NCBI GenBank assembly: GCA_033085395.1
Contig: JANQBS010000471.1
Location: 1-19,903 of the forward strand
DNA from: Xanthoparmelia taractica
Lineage: Eukaryota; Ascomycota; Lecanoromycetes; Lecanorales; Parmeliaceae
DNA: 19,903 nt
Direction: 5' to 3'
The position numbers were made by a program, and so were the translations under genes. The notes under the pieces are model-generated. The model was given only the letters and a program-made list of their open reading frames with translations, did no database searches and was not told the origin of the DNA. Each line of letters begins with the position of its first letter. Position 1 is the first letter of the stretch. This document shows positions 1 through 9,889 of the stretch, one piece after another.

Positions 1-97
1 TTCTATAAATAGATTAAAAAGATATAATTTTTTAAAAAAAGTTAAAAAAAGTTGAAAACGACTATGTTCAACAGATATCACACCTTTCCGACCCGTA
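1..97 (+). mobile_element. MITE copy 1, right-hand 97 bp only
   Basis: This is the right end of the short inverted-repeat element seen complete at 9496-9780; base 1 matches base 9674 of that copy. It ends in the terminal inverted repeat, reading ACACCTTTCCGACCCGTA up to position 97. It has two units of a 10-bp A-rich repeat (AAAAAAAGTT) where copy 2 has three, so a full copy would be about 275 bp. It keeps CpA and TpG sites that its surroundings lack. The next 8 bases, TTAATATA (98-105), are the inferred target duplication; the partner lies outside the window. The element is inserted in the Copia relic, just downstream of the integrase coding part. Confidence 0.85.
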
Positions 98-915
98 TTA
101 ATATAACGCTCGCTCGACTCTAAAAGTAATTAGATTTCACACTAGAAAGACGTTAATTTCTTTATAGTCAATCAAGTAACACTTCTTGCTACGCTTATCG
201 AGCTTATTTCGATTTTCCTTTAGAATATAACTTAGATCATATAATTAATAATTCGCATATATTTAAGAAACGATTTTTTATCGATTTAAGTCTTATAAGA
301 TATAACGCTCTTAAGACGTATTATATAATATCTATTCTTTTAATAGATCTTAATATATAGAAGTTTTAACTATAGATACCGTATTAGCTTAAAGTTAAAT
401 AGTATCGCTCTAACTTCGTTTATAGTAGTTCGAATCTAGATTTCACTAAGATTATTTTACTCTAATATATAAATTATAATAGACTTATAAATAATTTCGA
501 AGTTCTTAAAGTATTATTTAGACTTATTATTAATAAATTTAATAATTATTATTAAAACGAACGATCTTAATCTTAATATTTTACTAACGAAATAACTTAA
601 ACGTCTTATTCTTTCGCTAATATATAAAGTATTAAATACGAAGAGTTATCTAATTAATAAGAAGTATATAATATTTCACTTCGTTAATAAAGAATACGCT
701 AAAGATTTTACTTAAATTTATATAGATTTTATCTAGTTTCTTAAGTATCTTATATTACACTCTATTTAAGACTTTTCTAGACGATTTAATCTTAATATAA
801 ATCTCGTAAATAATTCTTATAGAAGACTTCTAAATTAATATAATCTCTTTACTTATATTAATAAGTCGTTTAAGATTCGCTTTATTAAGATAACTTATTC
901 GTCAATATTAAAGCT
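98..915 (-). pseudogene. Copia integrase, RIP-inactivated and truncated
   Basis: This lies in the neighbouring minus-strand frame, one base off the gag frame. The HHCC zinc finger is recognisable: RISYLNKANLKRL at about 860-895, with Tyr codons where the two His stood, then YEIYIKIKSSRK at about 772-807, with Tyr in place of the two Cys (the family has C..C..AK). His and Cys both become Tyr under RIP. Near 100-215 the end of the domain reads ENRNKLDKRSKKCYLIDYKEIN...V*NLITFRV, matching the Copia KEKRTKLD.RS.KC..(V/I)GY......W(D/N)P.TG.V motif. Integrase joins retrotransposon DNA to the genome. The catalytic DDE residues in the middle could not be placed securely. The protein is cut by MITE copy 1. 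Confidence 0.88.
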
Positions 916-930
916 TTACTACTTTCTTAT

Positions 931-2762
931 TAAATATTAAACTAAATTAAAGCTCTTATATTTTAGTAAATAAGCGTTACGATTTTAGTTATTAATTAAG
1001 TAACTTCGAGAATATAAATATTATTAATTCTAGAAGTACTTTTAATAAGCTTAATATTTCGAAAGATATAATAATTATTCTCTTTAAATAATATCGCGAA
1101 TTCTTTTCACGTTATTTAACTAATTAAAAATAGTTCGTATATAAGAACTAATGCATATAATACGTCACTAACGCTCACTAAGTTACTAGATTTATTCGAT
1201 ATTAGTTATTTTATCTCAACTATATCCCGATTCTTTATTTATACGATAATTTTATTAGCGATTAAAATTCTCGCTCGATACGACTAATAGTTAGTAAACT
1301 CGTTCTTATTAAAGTATATATAATTAATATAACTTTAATTAATTAATTAATTATAAATTATAATCGACAAAGTAGTTTTAATTATATAGACTAGAATATA
1401 GATTAAAGTCTTATATAATAACTTATTAAAAATTTAATCTTTAAAGATTTCTTTCTCGAAGTTTAAAGAAAGAGATAAAGATTTAGAGATTTTCTAAGTA
1501 ATATTAATAATTAAATTTATATATGAATTAAGTTAAGTAATTAAGTTAATCTTCGCTTTCTTTTAAAGAGAAGAAATTAAAATTAAATTCTAATCGAGAA
1601 CGTAATATAAGAGCTCTTTAAGTATCGCTCTCTTATTATATTTAAACGTAAAAATAACAAACTTTAAATTTTAGTATTTATCGTTTTCTTCGATATCTAC
1701 TTCGAATATAGTTAAATAAGCTATAATCGAAATATAAGAATAAATATTATTTATAAAATTATTATATCTTTCGCTATTAATTATATTCGTTTTAGACTTA
1801 TTCTTAAGACTTTTAAATAATTTTTCTAAATAAAGAGTTTAGTAATTAAGTAATTAATATTTCTTCTCTTTCTTATTAATTAGTGAAATATATTTAGAGT
1901 ATTTCGAAGCGTTATTATATTCTTTATAGTTACTACTATTAGAATTCTTTAACGCTCGATTATTAATATTATTATTATTTTCTCGATTACGTTCGGAGAT
2001 TCTTCTCTCACGATCTAAGTTATTATTAAATTTAAAGTTCTTTTTATTCTCTTATTTCTTATTAAATCTTCTTATAAAAGCGATTATAATCTATTTCTTA
2101 ATATCTCGTTTAAATAATTAATCTTCTTCGTAAAAAAGCGTAACTATCTTATTAAAGTTAAATATATTATTAAATTAAATAATTAAGCGATATACGAAAT
2201 TTTAGTATTTCGAGTTTAAATTATTTAATAATAATATTATTAAAATCTAATCTTCGATTAACGCTCTTATTTACTTAAGATTCTTAACTTTTATTCGAAT
2301 ATTAACGATATAGATCTTAATTAAATTCTCACTTATAAAAAAAAATATAGTTTATAATTTCTATAATTTAATAAATTATAAGATAAAACTAAATTTCAAA
2401 TAGTTCGTCTATAGCTTAATCTATTAATTTATAATTATATTATTATTCTTAAATATTTTAATTAATTTCTTATTACACATTAAATAGATAAGCTTCGAAG
2501 CTTAATTACTTTGATTCTTTTATATTTAAATCGCTACTTAATAGACTATCGCTTATATATTTATAGATACTAGATTATTAAGTAGATCTTTAGAAAAGAC
2601 TTTAATTTCTTAACTAATTATCTCTTGCAGATTATAATATTTAAGAGTACTTCTTATCTTCTTAAATTATAATTAATAGTTTTTCTATTCTTTAAGCTTA
2701 AAAACGTTTTAAATCTATATTAATACGTTCGTCTATATATTAAATAACTATATTATAATTAT
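931..2762 (-). pseudogene. Copia gag, protease and pre-integrase region, RIP-inactivated
   Basis: One minus-strand frame can be followed for about 600 codons with TAA/TAG stops where Gln or Trp codons are expected. Near 2690-2625 it gives an ENY...FKKIRSTLKYYNL-like block, matching the start of Copia gag proteins, where a tryptophan-containing motif precedes LWE. Near 2234-2184 it gives LLLNNLNSKY*NFVYRL, the gag core (LLL.LP..Y..FV). Asn/Arg/Lys-rich sequence then follows, as expected before a zinc knuckle, but I could not align all knuckle cysteines. Around 1497-1541 a T*LNS block may be the protease WLDSG site. At 1130-1187, NLVSVSDVLYA...YELF matches the conserved V.DVLYVP....L(L/F)S segment ahead of the integrase. 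In life gag forms the particle and protease matures it. No start codon is left (ATG changed to ATA). Family call strong; domain edges approximate. Confidence 0.82.
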
Positions 2763-2824
2763 ATTAAGACTAGATATTATAAGAATTCTCGCTTAACTTT
2801 TATAAAAGACTAGATATTTAGATA

Positions 2825-3085
2825 TGTATTTCTCACACGTAGTTAGTTATTATTTAAGTAACTATTTCTTAGTTAATAATAATAATAAGATTATAGATAT
2901 AAAATTACGAGCTTATAATCTACTAAATTAAAGAATTAAGTAATTTTTTATATAGTATAAATTGATTACTTAATTAATTAGAAGTAACGAACTATCTAGC
3001 TAGAATATAGAGAAACGCCAAGGCGCTATCAAGACACTTAGTTAGCTTGCGACGTAAACGGTCTTCTATTAATTAAATTTCAACA
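2825..3085 (-). repeat. Putative 5' LTR of the Copia element
   Basis: Read on the minus strand, this 261-bp segment starts TGTTGAAATTT, a start typical of Copia LTRs, and ends GAGAAATACA, giving the expected TG...CA ends and a short TGT/ACA inverted terminus. It ends about 65 bp before the first recognisable gag residues, leaving room for a primer site and leader. The second LTR is outside the window, so the boundaries rest on terminal motifs and spacing only. The part near 2995-3085 keeps CpA/TpG sites and a small CGCC-AA-GGCG hairpin, unlike the gag body. Confidence 0.4.
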
Positions 3086-3130
3086 TGATATTATCACACT
3101 CGTCTTATAGGCAAATGCTTATTAATTGAA
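2990..3130. other. Weakly mutated island at the outer Copia edge
   Basis: In contrast to its surroundings, this stretch has many CpA and TpG pairs (for example ATCAAGACACTT, TTCAACATGATATTATCACACT and GGCAAATGC). It spans the putative outer LTR end at 3085 and continues about 45 bp beyond it. It fits single-copy or RIP-spared sequence at a transposon boundary. I see no tRNA or coding frame in it. Confidence 0.5.
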
Positions 3131-3359
3131 TAAATCTTTCTATAAATATAAAGTCTTATTAATAGAAATAGTATTTAATTTCTACTACTTCTACTACTAT
3201 TATTGCTATTACTCTACTTACGAGCTTCGTTCTTACTAGTCTTTTTACTACTCTTGTCTTTAATCTCTTAATAGTTATATATCCCTACTACGTTCTTATT
3301 AAGACGCGCGATAAGTATAAATTAAAGTCATTTAAAAATATATAATTATAGCTTTTTAG

Positions 3360-4440
3360 AGAATAAAGAATAATAAATTAAAAACGATTATATATCTTTA
3401 AGGCGTTAGTTTAATAAGTACTTCTATACTCTCTCTTTTAGACGACGATCTTATTTTTTATAGTACTATTTATTTATTCGATAAGATCTTAAGTTCGTAA
3501 AGTTCTAGAATAACTATTAATAATCTTAATTCTATATCTTCGTATTAACTTAAGATATATATTCTTAAACTCGAAGCTATTATTTAATTAAAGAATTTTA
3601 AAGATATTTAAAACTACGATTTAATAATAAATATTACCAGTAATAATAGAAGTCTTTCTATTAGTTATAGTAAAAAGTATATAAAACTTACTAAAATAAT
3701 TCTCTATATAATAAATTTAAATATATTTATTATTCGAAGTAGAGATTATATCGATAAGATTTATCTAAACGCGTTCGAATAGACGTGTGATTACGATCGA
3801 TTTAAGAGAATCTTTAGACTTATTATAGACCTTACGATAATAGATTTTATATATCTTAATCAAGAAGTAGATCTTGTAACTCGCGATTTTATAGTACTCA
3901 CTATTAATATATATAATAGTAGAGTGTTATCTAACGTGACCTAGACTATTATAGACTTTAATAATAGTGTTCTAAATAAGATTTTTAATTATTATCTCTC
4001 GTTTTCGCTTAAATATATTTCTAAAAAGTCTCTATAATTTATTATCTTTATAGATAAATTCGATTCTAATCTAGACTCGATACTTATTATTAATAGGATT
4101 AAGTCGTTTCGAAATGAAATTCGTTAGCTATCTAATATATCTATACTTCTACGAGATCGTTATACGCTTATATGTCTTAATCTTACGACTATTTAATATA
4201 AGATAGAAGATCTAACGTGTCTTAGCGTTAAATAGCTTAATTTAAATAAGAAAGAATAATATAAGAGTCTTATTCTCGATTTAAGAAGATAGTATAAAGT
4301 CTAATATCTTAATAAAAGAAAGATTAATTAAATATATAATATAGAAATATAAAATTAAATATAATATGTATAGTTAATTAATAAGTATAGAAGAAGATTT
4401 ATATATTAGAAAATCTCTATATAAATAATATAAAAAATAG
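3360..4440 (+). pseudogene. Unidentified RIP-degraded coding relic, N-terminal block
   Basis: The plus frame whose codons start at multiples of 3 stays coherent for about 360 codons, with TAA/TAG stops of RIP type. The best stretch, 3603-4240, reads ...RDYIDKIYLNAFE*TCDYDRF, then VDLVTRDFIVLTINIYNS, NVT*TIIDFNNS and DKFDSNLDS. It is rich in Asp, Arg and hydrophobic residues and looks like a folded, helical protein rather than low-complexity sequence. I do not recognise the family. Ser/Thr-rich frames at 3175-3340, in another frame, may be its N-terminus. The end runs into the frame of the next entry, so the two are probably one gene with a frameshift. Transposon origin is likely because RIP acts on repeated DNA, but the sequence does not prove it. 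Confidence 0.55.
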
Positions 4441-4900
4441 AAAAAAGAGATCTTCGATATCGTTTATAAATAACGTACGTATAACGAGATTAGTTAATTT
4501 ATTATTAATATTTTAATATAGTCTTCAAAAACGTTAGTTAATATTAATAACGACGTAGAACGATAATATATTAGACTATTTTTCTATGAATTTAGTAGTG
4601 CGTTTATAAAAAAGTAGAATATTTATAGAAAGATATAAGCAATTAATAAGCATTTATCTATAAGATAGACGTGACGATATTATTAGAAAGTATTCTCTCG
4701 ATAAATATTTATTATATTTATCGAAATAATAAGATAATTATAATTATATACGACTTATCGAAATAATATAATAATTATACTATTAAAACGCTAAAATTTT
4801 AACTTCTATCGTCTTTATATTACTACTTATCTCGAATAAATACTTATTATATTACGAAGATATTAGTATTTTTTATTTTATTAGCGCTAATACTAGCGAT
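4381..4900 (+). pseudogene. Unidentified coding relic, C-terminal block, possible zinc finger end
   Basis: This plus frame (codons starting at 4381) overlaps the end of the preceding block. It contains KKEIFDIVYK*RTYNEIS, then NINNDVER*YIRLFFYEFSSAF near 4540-4605, and IYRKI*AINKHLSIR near 4617-4665. Near 4800-4850 it reads FNFYRLYITTYLE, which under RIP could derive from an F..L..H...HLE pattern as in C2H2 fingers; the cysteines cannot be shown. The relation to the preceding frame suggests a frameshift in one ancestral gene. A link to fungal C2H2-tailed transposon proteins is a guess. Confidence 0.45.
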
Positions 4901-4904
4901 ATTA

Positions 4905-5620
4905 ATTAGATTATTATATAAAGTCTTCTATAAGATCTTCATATAATATTTTTTAATTAATTTAAAAGTTTTTTTAGTACTAGATTATATCTAAAGATCT
5001 ATTTAAATCTACTAATAATCTAGCTAGATCTATTAATTATTAATTTAATATTAAAACGATCTAACTAATTATTTAAAATATTACTTAATTCTAGTATATA
5101 TATATATATAGATAAAAATACTATTTAAATAGTAGAACTATAGATAAATATATCTTATAATCTAGTCGCTATTCTACATATATATATATATTATATACAC
5201 CTCGAAATTAGAATTCGAAATTGTCTTTTTGATTTGAAAAAGAAAGTAGAATAGCTTTAAAGAGAGTAGAGAGAGAGTGGAGAGAAAGTAAAAGGAAGTA
5301 AGAAAGAGTATCGAGGGAGTACTATAAGATAGTGTAGAGACGTAGTAGATAGAAGCCTGAAATAACTTTCTCGGTCTCGACTTAAGCTATATTCGTTATT
5401 TTCTACTATCTAGACTTTACTATTAGAAACAATTCTAAGTAACTACGTCTCTCGTATAAGCGAGCTACTATATATTATCTAATTCTTATTTTTTAGAAAT
5501 TATTACGTTTCTCTTTCACGCGAGTAATTAATTAATAAATTATTTAATATATCTATAGTAGTTATATTAACGACTTAAGTTATAGACTTCTAAAGCTAGC
5601 TTTTAAAAGCGTATTTATTA
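4905..5620. other. Spacer with TA microsatellites and a purine-rich, weakly mutated island
   Basis: No coherent reading frame was found. Short TA runs lie at about 5095-5111 and 5177-5191. From about 5223 to 5330 the plus strand is almost pure purine (GAGAGAGAGTGGAGAGAAAG and similar). It keeps GG and TGG, which are rare elsewhere, so this part was mutated little. It could be a single-copy gap between elements or the edge of an LTR with its polypurine tract; no paired repeat was found to decide. Confidence 0.4.
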
Positions 5621-8344
5621 AGAAAAGCGATCTCGATAGTAAAAAGATTTAATAATAATTTAAAGTCTTTTTAATTATTCTTTTTATCTTTTTTAATACT
5701 CTCTCTTTAATATTTTTAATTTAATATTTTTCTACTCTCTCTATTCTTATTTTTTATTTTTTTATTTATATAATTTATATAATTATTAATTCTTTTATTT
5801 TTATCTAAAGATTATTTATTTTAAATCTATATCTTAGACTTATTTAATTATAACGATTATCTTAAGCTTTAACGCTATTAATCTTAGTTAAAAAGCTTTC
5901 TTTTATAATCTTTAATCGTTCGTGCTTCTAACTTTATTATCTTTTATTAAAATACTATCTCGAAAATCGTTTTTAATAATTCTCTTTTTACGCTCTCTCG
6001 ATTATCTATCTTTTTATATATTCTCTCTTATCGTTTTTAAATTTTATCGCTACTATATTACGCTTTAATTAATATTTTAGCTCGTCTTCTAGTTTATTTT
6101 ATATATATATATTTCTTCGATAAGCTATAAGCGATTAACGTAACGATAATAAAGATTTTAGCGCAATAAAGTCTTTATCGAAGCTATATATTTATTTTAA
6201 TTTAATTATTTTTCTAATATTTTTCTTCTTCTCTTTTTCTTTTAAAATTATATTAAATATACTTTTAATCTAAAAGATAATTATATTATTATTAAAGTTT
6301 AGAAAATCTCTTAAAAAACGATAATTGAAATACTTTATAAGATCGATACTATATATAAGACTTTCTCTTTAATTATTAAAAATATCAAGAAGTTTTAAAC
6401 GAAACTTTCGTCGCGTGACTTTAAAAACGGCGCTCTATTTCAATTCGAGCTACAATCTTTTCTATCGCTAATTTTGAATCTTATTTACGATAGATTTTTA
6501 GTACTTATTCTTCGATATTAATTCTAATTTCTTTAACTTATTTAATTTTAATCTCTTTATTTCTTTTCTAAATATTTTATTTCTAAATCGTCTTCTTCTT
6601 AATTTCTTTACTTATTAGTTCACGCTTTTATATTATCTTAAATATAAGCTTTTTTATAGAATCTTCTAAACGAGTTTAAAGTAGTAGTAATATAAAAGAT
6701 AAATATATTAATCTTCTATAATAACACTAAAATCGTCGTCGTCTCGTAGCTTATTATAATTTATCGAGCTATTTATATTTATTTATTTTAGCGAAGACTA
6801 TTACTATTCTTTACGTTATAACTTTAAGAGAATATCTCGACTTTAATTTTAACGTAAATTCTAGTTTATTTTTAAGCGAATACCGCGCTATATTCGATAA
6901 TTACTAAGTATTTATTATATTCTATAAACGTTTATTTCTCGATCTATATAGCTTAACGAAAGAAAAGCTATATTATAATTTTAATAATCTTATTAAATTA
7001 ATTATAGTATTTATTATCTTCTCTTTATCGAAAGATTAACTTAACTTCTTATTTATAATTATCGCTTAAATTATAAAGACGTTTATTATTATATCTAATA
7101 AAGAAAAGATTAATATCTTATAATCTTTCTTACTATATTTCTTATTCTTTCTCACTACGCTATTTAATCTTTAACGTATCGTATTCTAATTATTACTTAT
7201 ATTATACTTTTTTAACGTATTTAATTTATTAATTCTACGAATTAAGAAAAACTTATAATTTATAATAATAGTATATTCTTATCTTGCATAATAAATAGAG
7301 ACGGAATTTTACGTGATCTTATAAGATAGCGAAGATAGGATTCTAGCGTTTTATTAAATACTAATCGAAATTAAAAAGTTAAGAAAGAACTACTCACGAT
7401 TTATTAATACTAATCATTACTCTTATTAATAAAAAGTAAATTTAAATTTTAGTAGACTTTACTCTCTAGCGTTAATAATAATATTCGTTAGCTTATATCT
7501 GTTATTAAAAGCTTAATAAGCTCGATTAGTAAAATTTAATTCTCGTTAGTATTATTAGTAACTCTTTTAATTATTAACGATATTAGCGAGTTTTATTATT
7601 TAATTTATAATTATGGAAAATTTAATTAGTTACGATCTTTATTTTAAATCTATTATTTTCGTAATTATTACGTCTTTATTTATCGCATTATACTTATATC
7701 TTTAATATATTATCGCTTTTTTCGTATATACTTTAATTATTTATATTATCTAATATCGAGACTACGTTAAGTCTATTTTAATAGTTAATATTATACTTAC
7801 TTTTATCGTAAGTGTAGTTAAAGAAAATATTAATATTTCTTAAAGTCGATCTTTATCTTAATCTATTTATATCTAGACTAATTCTAATATTAATCGCTTA
7901 ATTCGCGATTTATTATATCTATCTTAAGCTCTATTACTCTATTATCGAACTCGCTCTAAAAGATTATATATTTTTTATCGCTTATAATATTCTTTCTCTT
8001 TTAAAGATACTCTTCGTTTCTTAAATTATCTCTATATTATAATTTATTAAGTATTTATCTTTTATTAGCGACGATTTACTTTAAGAGTTAATCGTCGTTA
8101 TACTTAAGTATTAAGATATATATATCTTCGTTATTCTTATTATTATCTTTATCTAATTATTTCTTCTACTCGCGTATTATAACGATTTTAATATTTTTAA
8201 ACTTCTTTATATATTAAGAGTAATATTAGTCGTTAGTCTTTTTATAAATAATTAAATTATAAGATAATTTATCTTCTTATTCTTATTCTCTTCGATATTA
8301 TATATTACTCTTCGATAAAAATAATTAAATTAATTAAAGTATAT

Positions 8345-9495
8345 AAAGTTTTTCTCTTTAAGCTCGCGCGCGACGACTTCGTAATTTAATATAACTTTAA
8401 GATTTTTAAGTAAATTATTAAGTGATCTTTAATCTTACGAACTATTAGAGAAGTAATAGAGTCTATTACGTGTTAAAAAATTTAATAGCGAATTATAGCG
8501 ATAATCTTCGTTTTTCTCTTCTTCTTTTAATTATTTTAAATATTCTTAATTTTTATAAAGATAATTATATTTTAATTAATAACGTCTTTTTTATAAAGTA
8601 TTAAATATATCTTTAATCTTCTATTTATCTTATTATCGAACTTTTCTAACATTTAAATTATACTTAAAAATCGCGTGATATAATATTATAATTATTAAAA
8701 TTACGATTTTAGATAAAAAGAGCTAAAAGAGATAAGCGCTTTACTATCTTAATTTAAACGTTATCGTTTAATTATAAAAGAAAACTCGATATAATACGAG
8801 AATAATTATTAATATTAAGAATTAATTATATCTCTAAAAAAAGTTAGATAATACTTCTATAAAGTTAATTTATATGTTTCTTAAATTTATTATAATCTAT
8901 TAAGATAAAATTAAGATTATCTTATAATCGCTTAAAAAGATCGCGTTTTTATTTAATACTATAATATAATAAGTTATATTTTATTTATAACTTGAAATCT
9001 AAAGTCGTTAAAAAAATCGAAAAGCTATAATTTATCTTTAGTACTTATATTTACTAAATAATAATATATATTCGTCGCGCCTTTATTAAGATCGACGTAT
9101 TACTCGAGTTTATTTAATCGTTTATAATATTAGATTCTAATAATTTATAAAGTCTTCTCTTTTCTAATAATTATATACGCGTTATAAATTTATTTAAAGT
9201 ATCTTAATTATACTCTAACTATAAAGATAAATCGTCTTTTATCTATTTTATTATAATTTTAATTATATAAATCGATATTATTAAATTGAAAATACGCTCG
9301 TAATGCTTCGACAATTAACGTTTCGCTTAATTTCTAGACTTCTTATTATTTCAAAGAATATTTATAATATAATTTCGCGACTTATCGTCGTCGCTATTCG
9401 TGAAAGATAAAATACGATTTAATTAATTATTATTAGCGATATACTTTCGATAAGACTTTATTTTTAAATAACTTAATCTCGGCGAGAAAGATAAG
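8345..9495 (-). pseudogene. Best-preserved single-frame block of the 5.6-9.9 kb relic
   Basis: About 380 consecutive codons stay in one minus-strand frame, with only TAA/TAG stops and no visible frameshift. Motif-like pieces are KLSETLIVEALRAYF, LNKGATNIYYYLVNISTKD, LFDFFNDF and, at 8400-8450, SLIVRKIKDHLIIYLKILK. Codon content (CpG kept inside Arg, Ala, Ser and Asp codons) supports this as the coding strand. The block ends exactly at the target duplication of MITE copy 2 on the high-coordinate side. Function unknown. Confidence 0.6.
9488..9495. repeat. Left 8-bp target-site duplication of MITE copy 2
   Basis: AAGATAAG lies directly before the left terminal repeat and recurs identically at 9781-9788 directly after the right one. 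An 8-bp duplication is typical of hAT-type transposases. A preceding A on the left and the last A of the right terminus leave one base of ambiguity, so 9 bp is possible, but 8 bp gives symmetrical ends. Confidence 0.8.
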
Positions 9496-9780
9496 TACGA
9501 GTCGGAAAGGTGTGGTATATTTGATGATATGGGACTAGTTTTTCGAATATTATATCGAAAGGTATGGGATATCTCATACTTTCATTGAGTTTTTAATAAT
9601 TATATTACGTAATGTTTTTTTATATTCTAAAAATAAGTAAAAAGCTTAAGCGAACGCTTATATAATTATAAAATTCTATAAATAGATTAAAAAGATATGA
9701 TTTTTTAAAAAAAGTTAAAAAAAGTTAAAAAAAGTTAAAAACGACTATGTTCAACAGATACCACACCTTTCCGACCCGTA
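9496..9780 (+). mobile_element. Complete 285-bp MITE, hAT-like, copy 2
   Basis: The ends are inverted repeats of about 23 bp. The left starts TACGAGTCGGAAAGGTGTGG and the right, read on the minus strand, starts TACGGGTCGGAAAGGTGTGG: one transition apart, with weaker similarity further in. It has no coding capacity, so it would need a transposase from elsewhere. Inside are an imperfect palindrome at 9557-9583, a TAAGCG-AA-CGCTTA stem near 9648-9661, and three copies of a 10-bp A-rich unit near the right end. The perfect 8-bp flanking duplication (9488-9495 and 9781-9788) points to hAT-like mobilisation; the family name is inferred. Copy 3 aligns without gaps over the shared 209 bp, and most differences are transitions. 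Confidence 0.88.
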
Positions 9781-9788
9781 AAGATAAG
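9781..9788. repeat. Right 8-bp target-site duplication of MITE copy 2
   Basis: AAGATAAG is identical to 9488-9495. Joining the flanks across one copy of it restores an open minus-strand frame through the site. Confidence 0.8.
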
Positions 9789-9889
9789 AATATATAATAT
9801 CGCGAATTCGACTAGGTCGTGATATCGTTAGCACTATTATATATATAATATAAAGATTCTTATCGATAATTAATATCGTTATCTTATAT

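Larger units (their letters stand above)
98..3085 (-). mobile_element. RIP-degraded Ty1/Copia LTR retrotransposon, 5' half
   Basis: Reading from high to low coordinates on the minus strand, the order is putative 5' LTR (3085-2825), gag (from about 2760), protease and pre-integrase region, then integrase (to 98). This is the Copia order, with integrase before reverse transcriptase; Gypsy elements have the reverse. No reverse transcriptase or RNase H is in the window, because MITE copy 1 interrupts the element at 97/98 and the rest lies to the left. Stops in the frames are TAA or TAG, as RIP would produce. The element is dead: gag and pol carry dozens of stops and at least one apparent frame change near 910-930. 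Confidence 0.85.

Noticed and set aside
720..1290. Plus-strand frames that are also fairly open across the Copia region, including a stop-free run at 1141-1275
   Set aside because: The minus strand over the same bases carries recognisable Copia motifs (VSDVLYA and the integrase zinc finger), so the plus frames are antisense.
3005..3070. Possible tRNA or structured RNA around the CGCCAAGGCG hairpin
   Set aside because: There is only one 4-bp stem, no cloverleaf and no A/B box pattern. Preserved CpA/TpG explains why it stands out.
5095..5191. TA microsatellites as a possible replication origin or promoter
   Set aside because: Short TA runs are expected at this base composition and no nearby motif supports a function.
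9496..9780. Tc1/mariner-type MITE with a TA target duplication
   Set aside because: TA is present at both ends, but the perfect 8-bp AAGATAAG just outside is better explained as the target duplication. The TA is then part of the terminal repeat.
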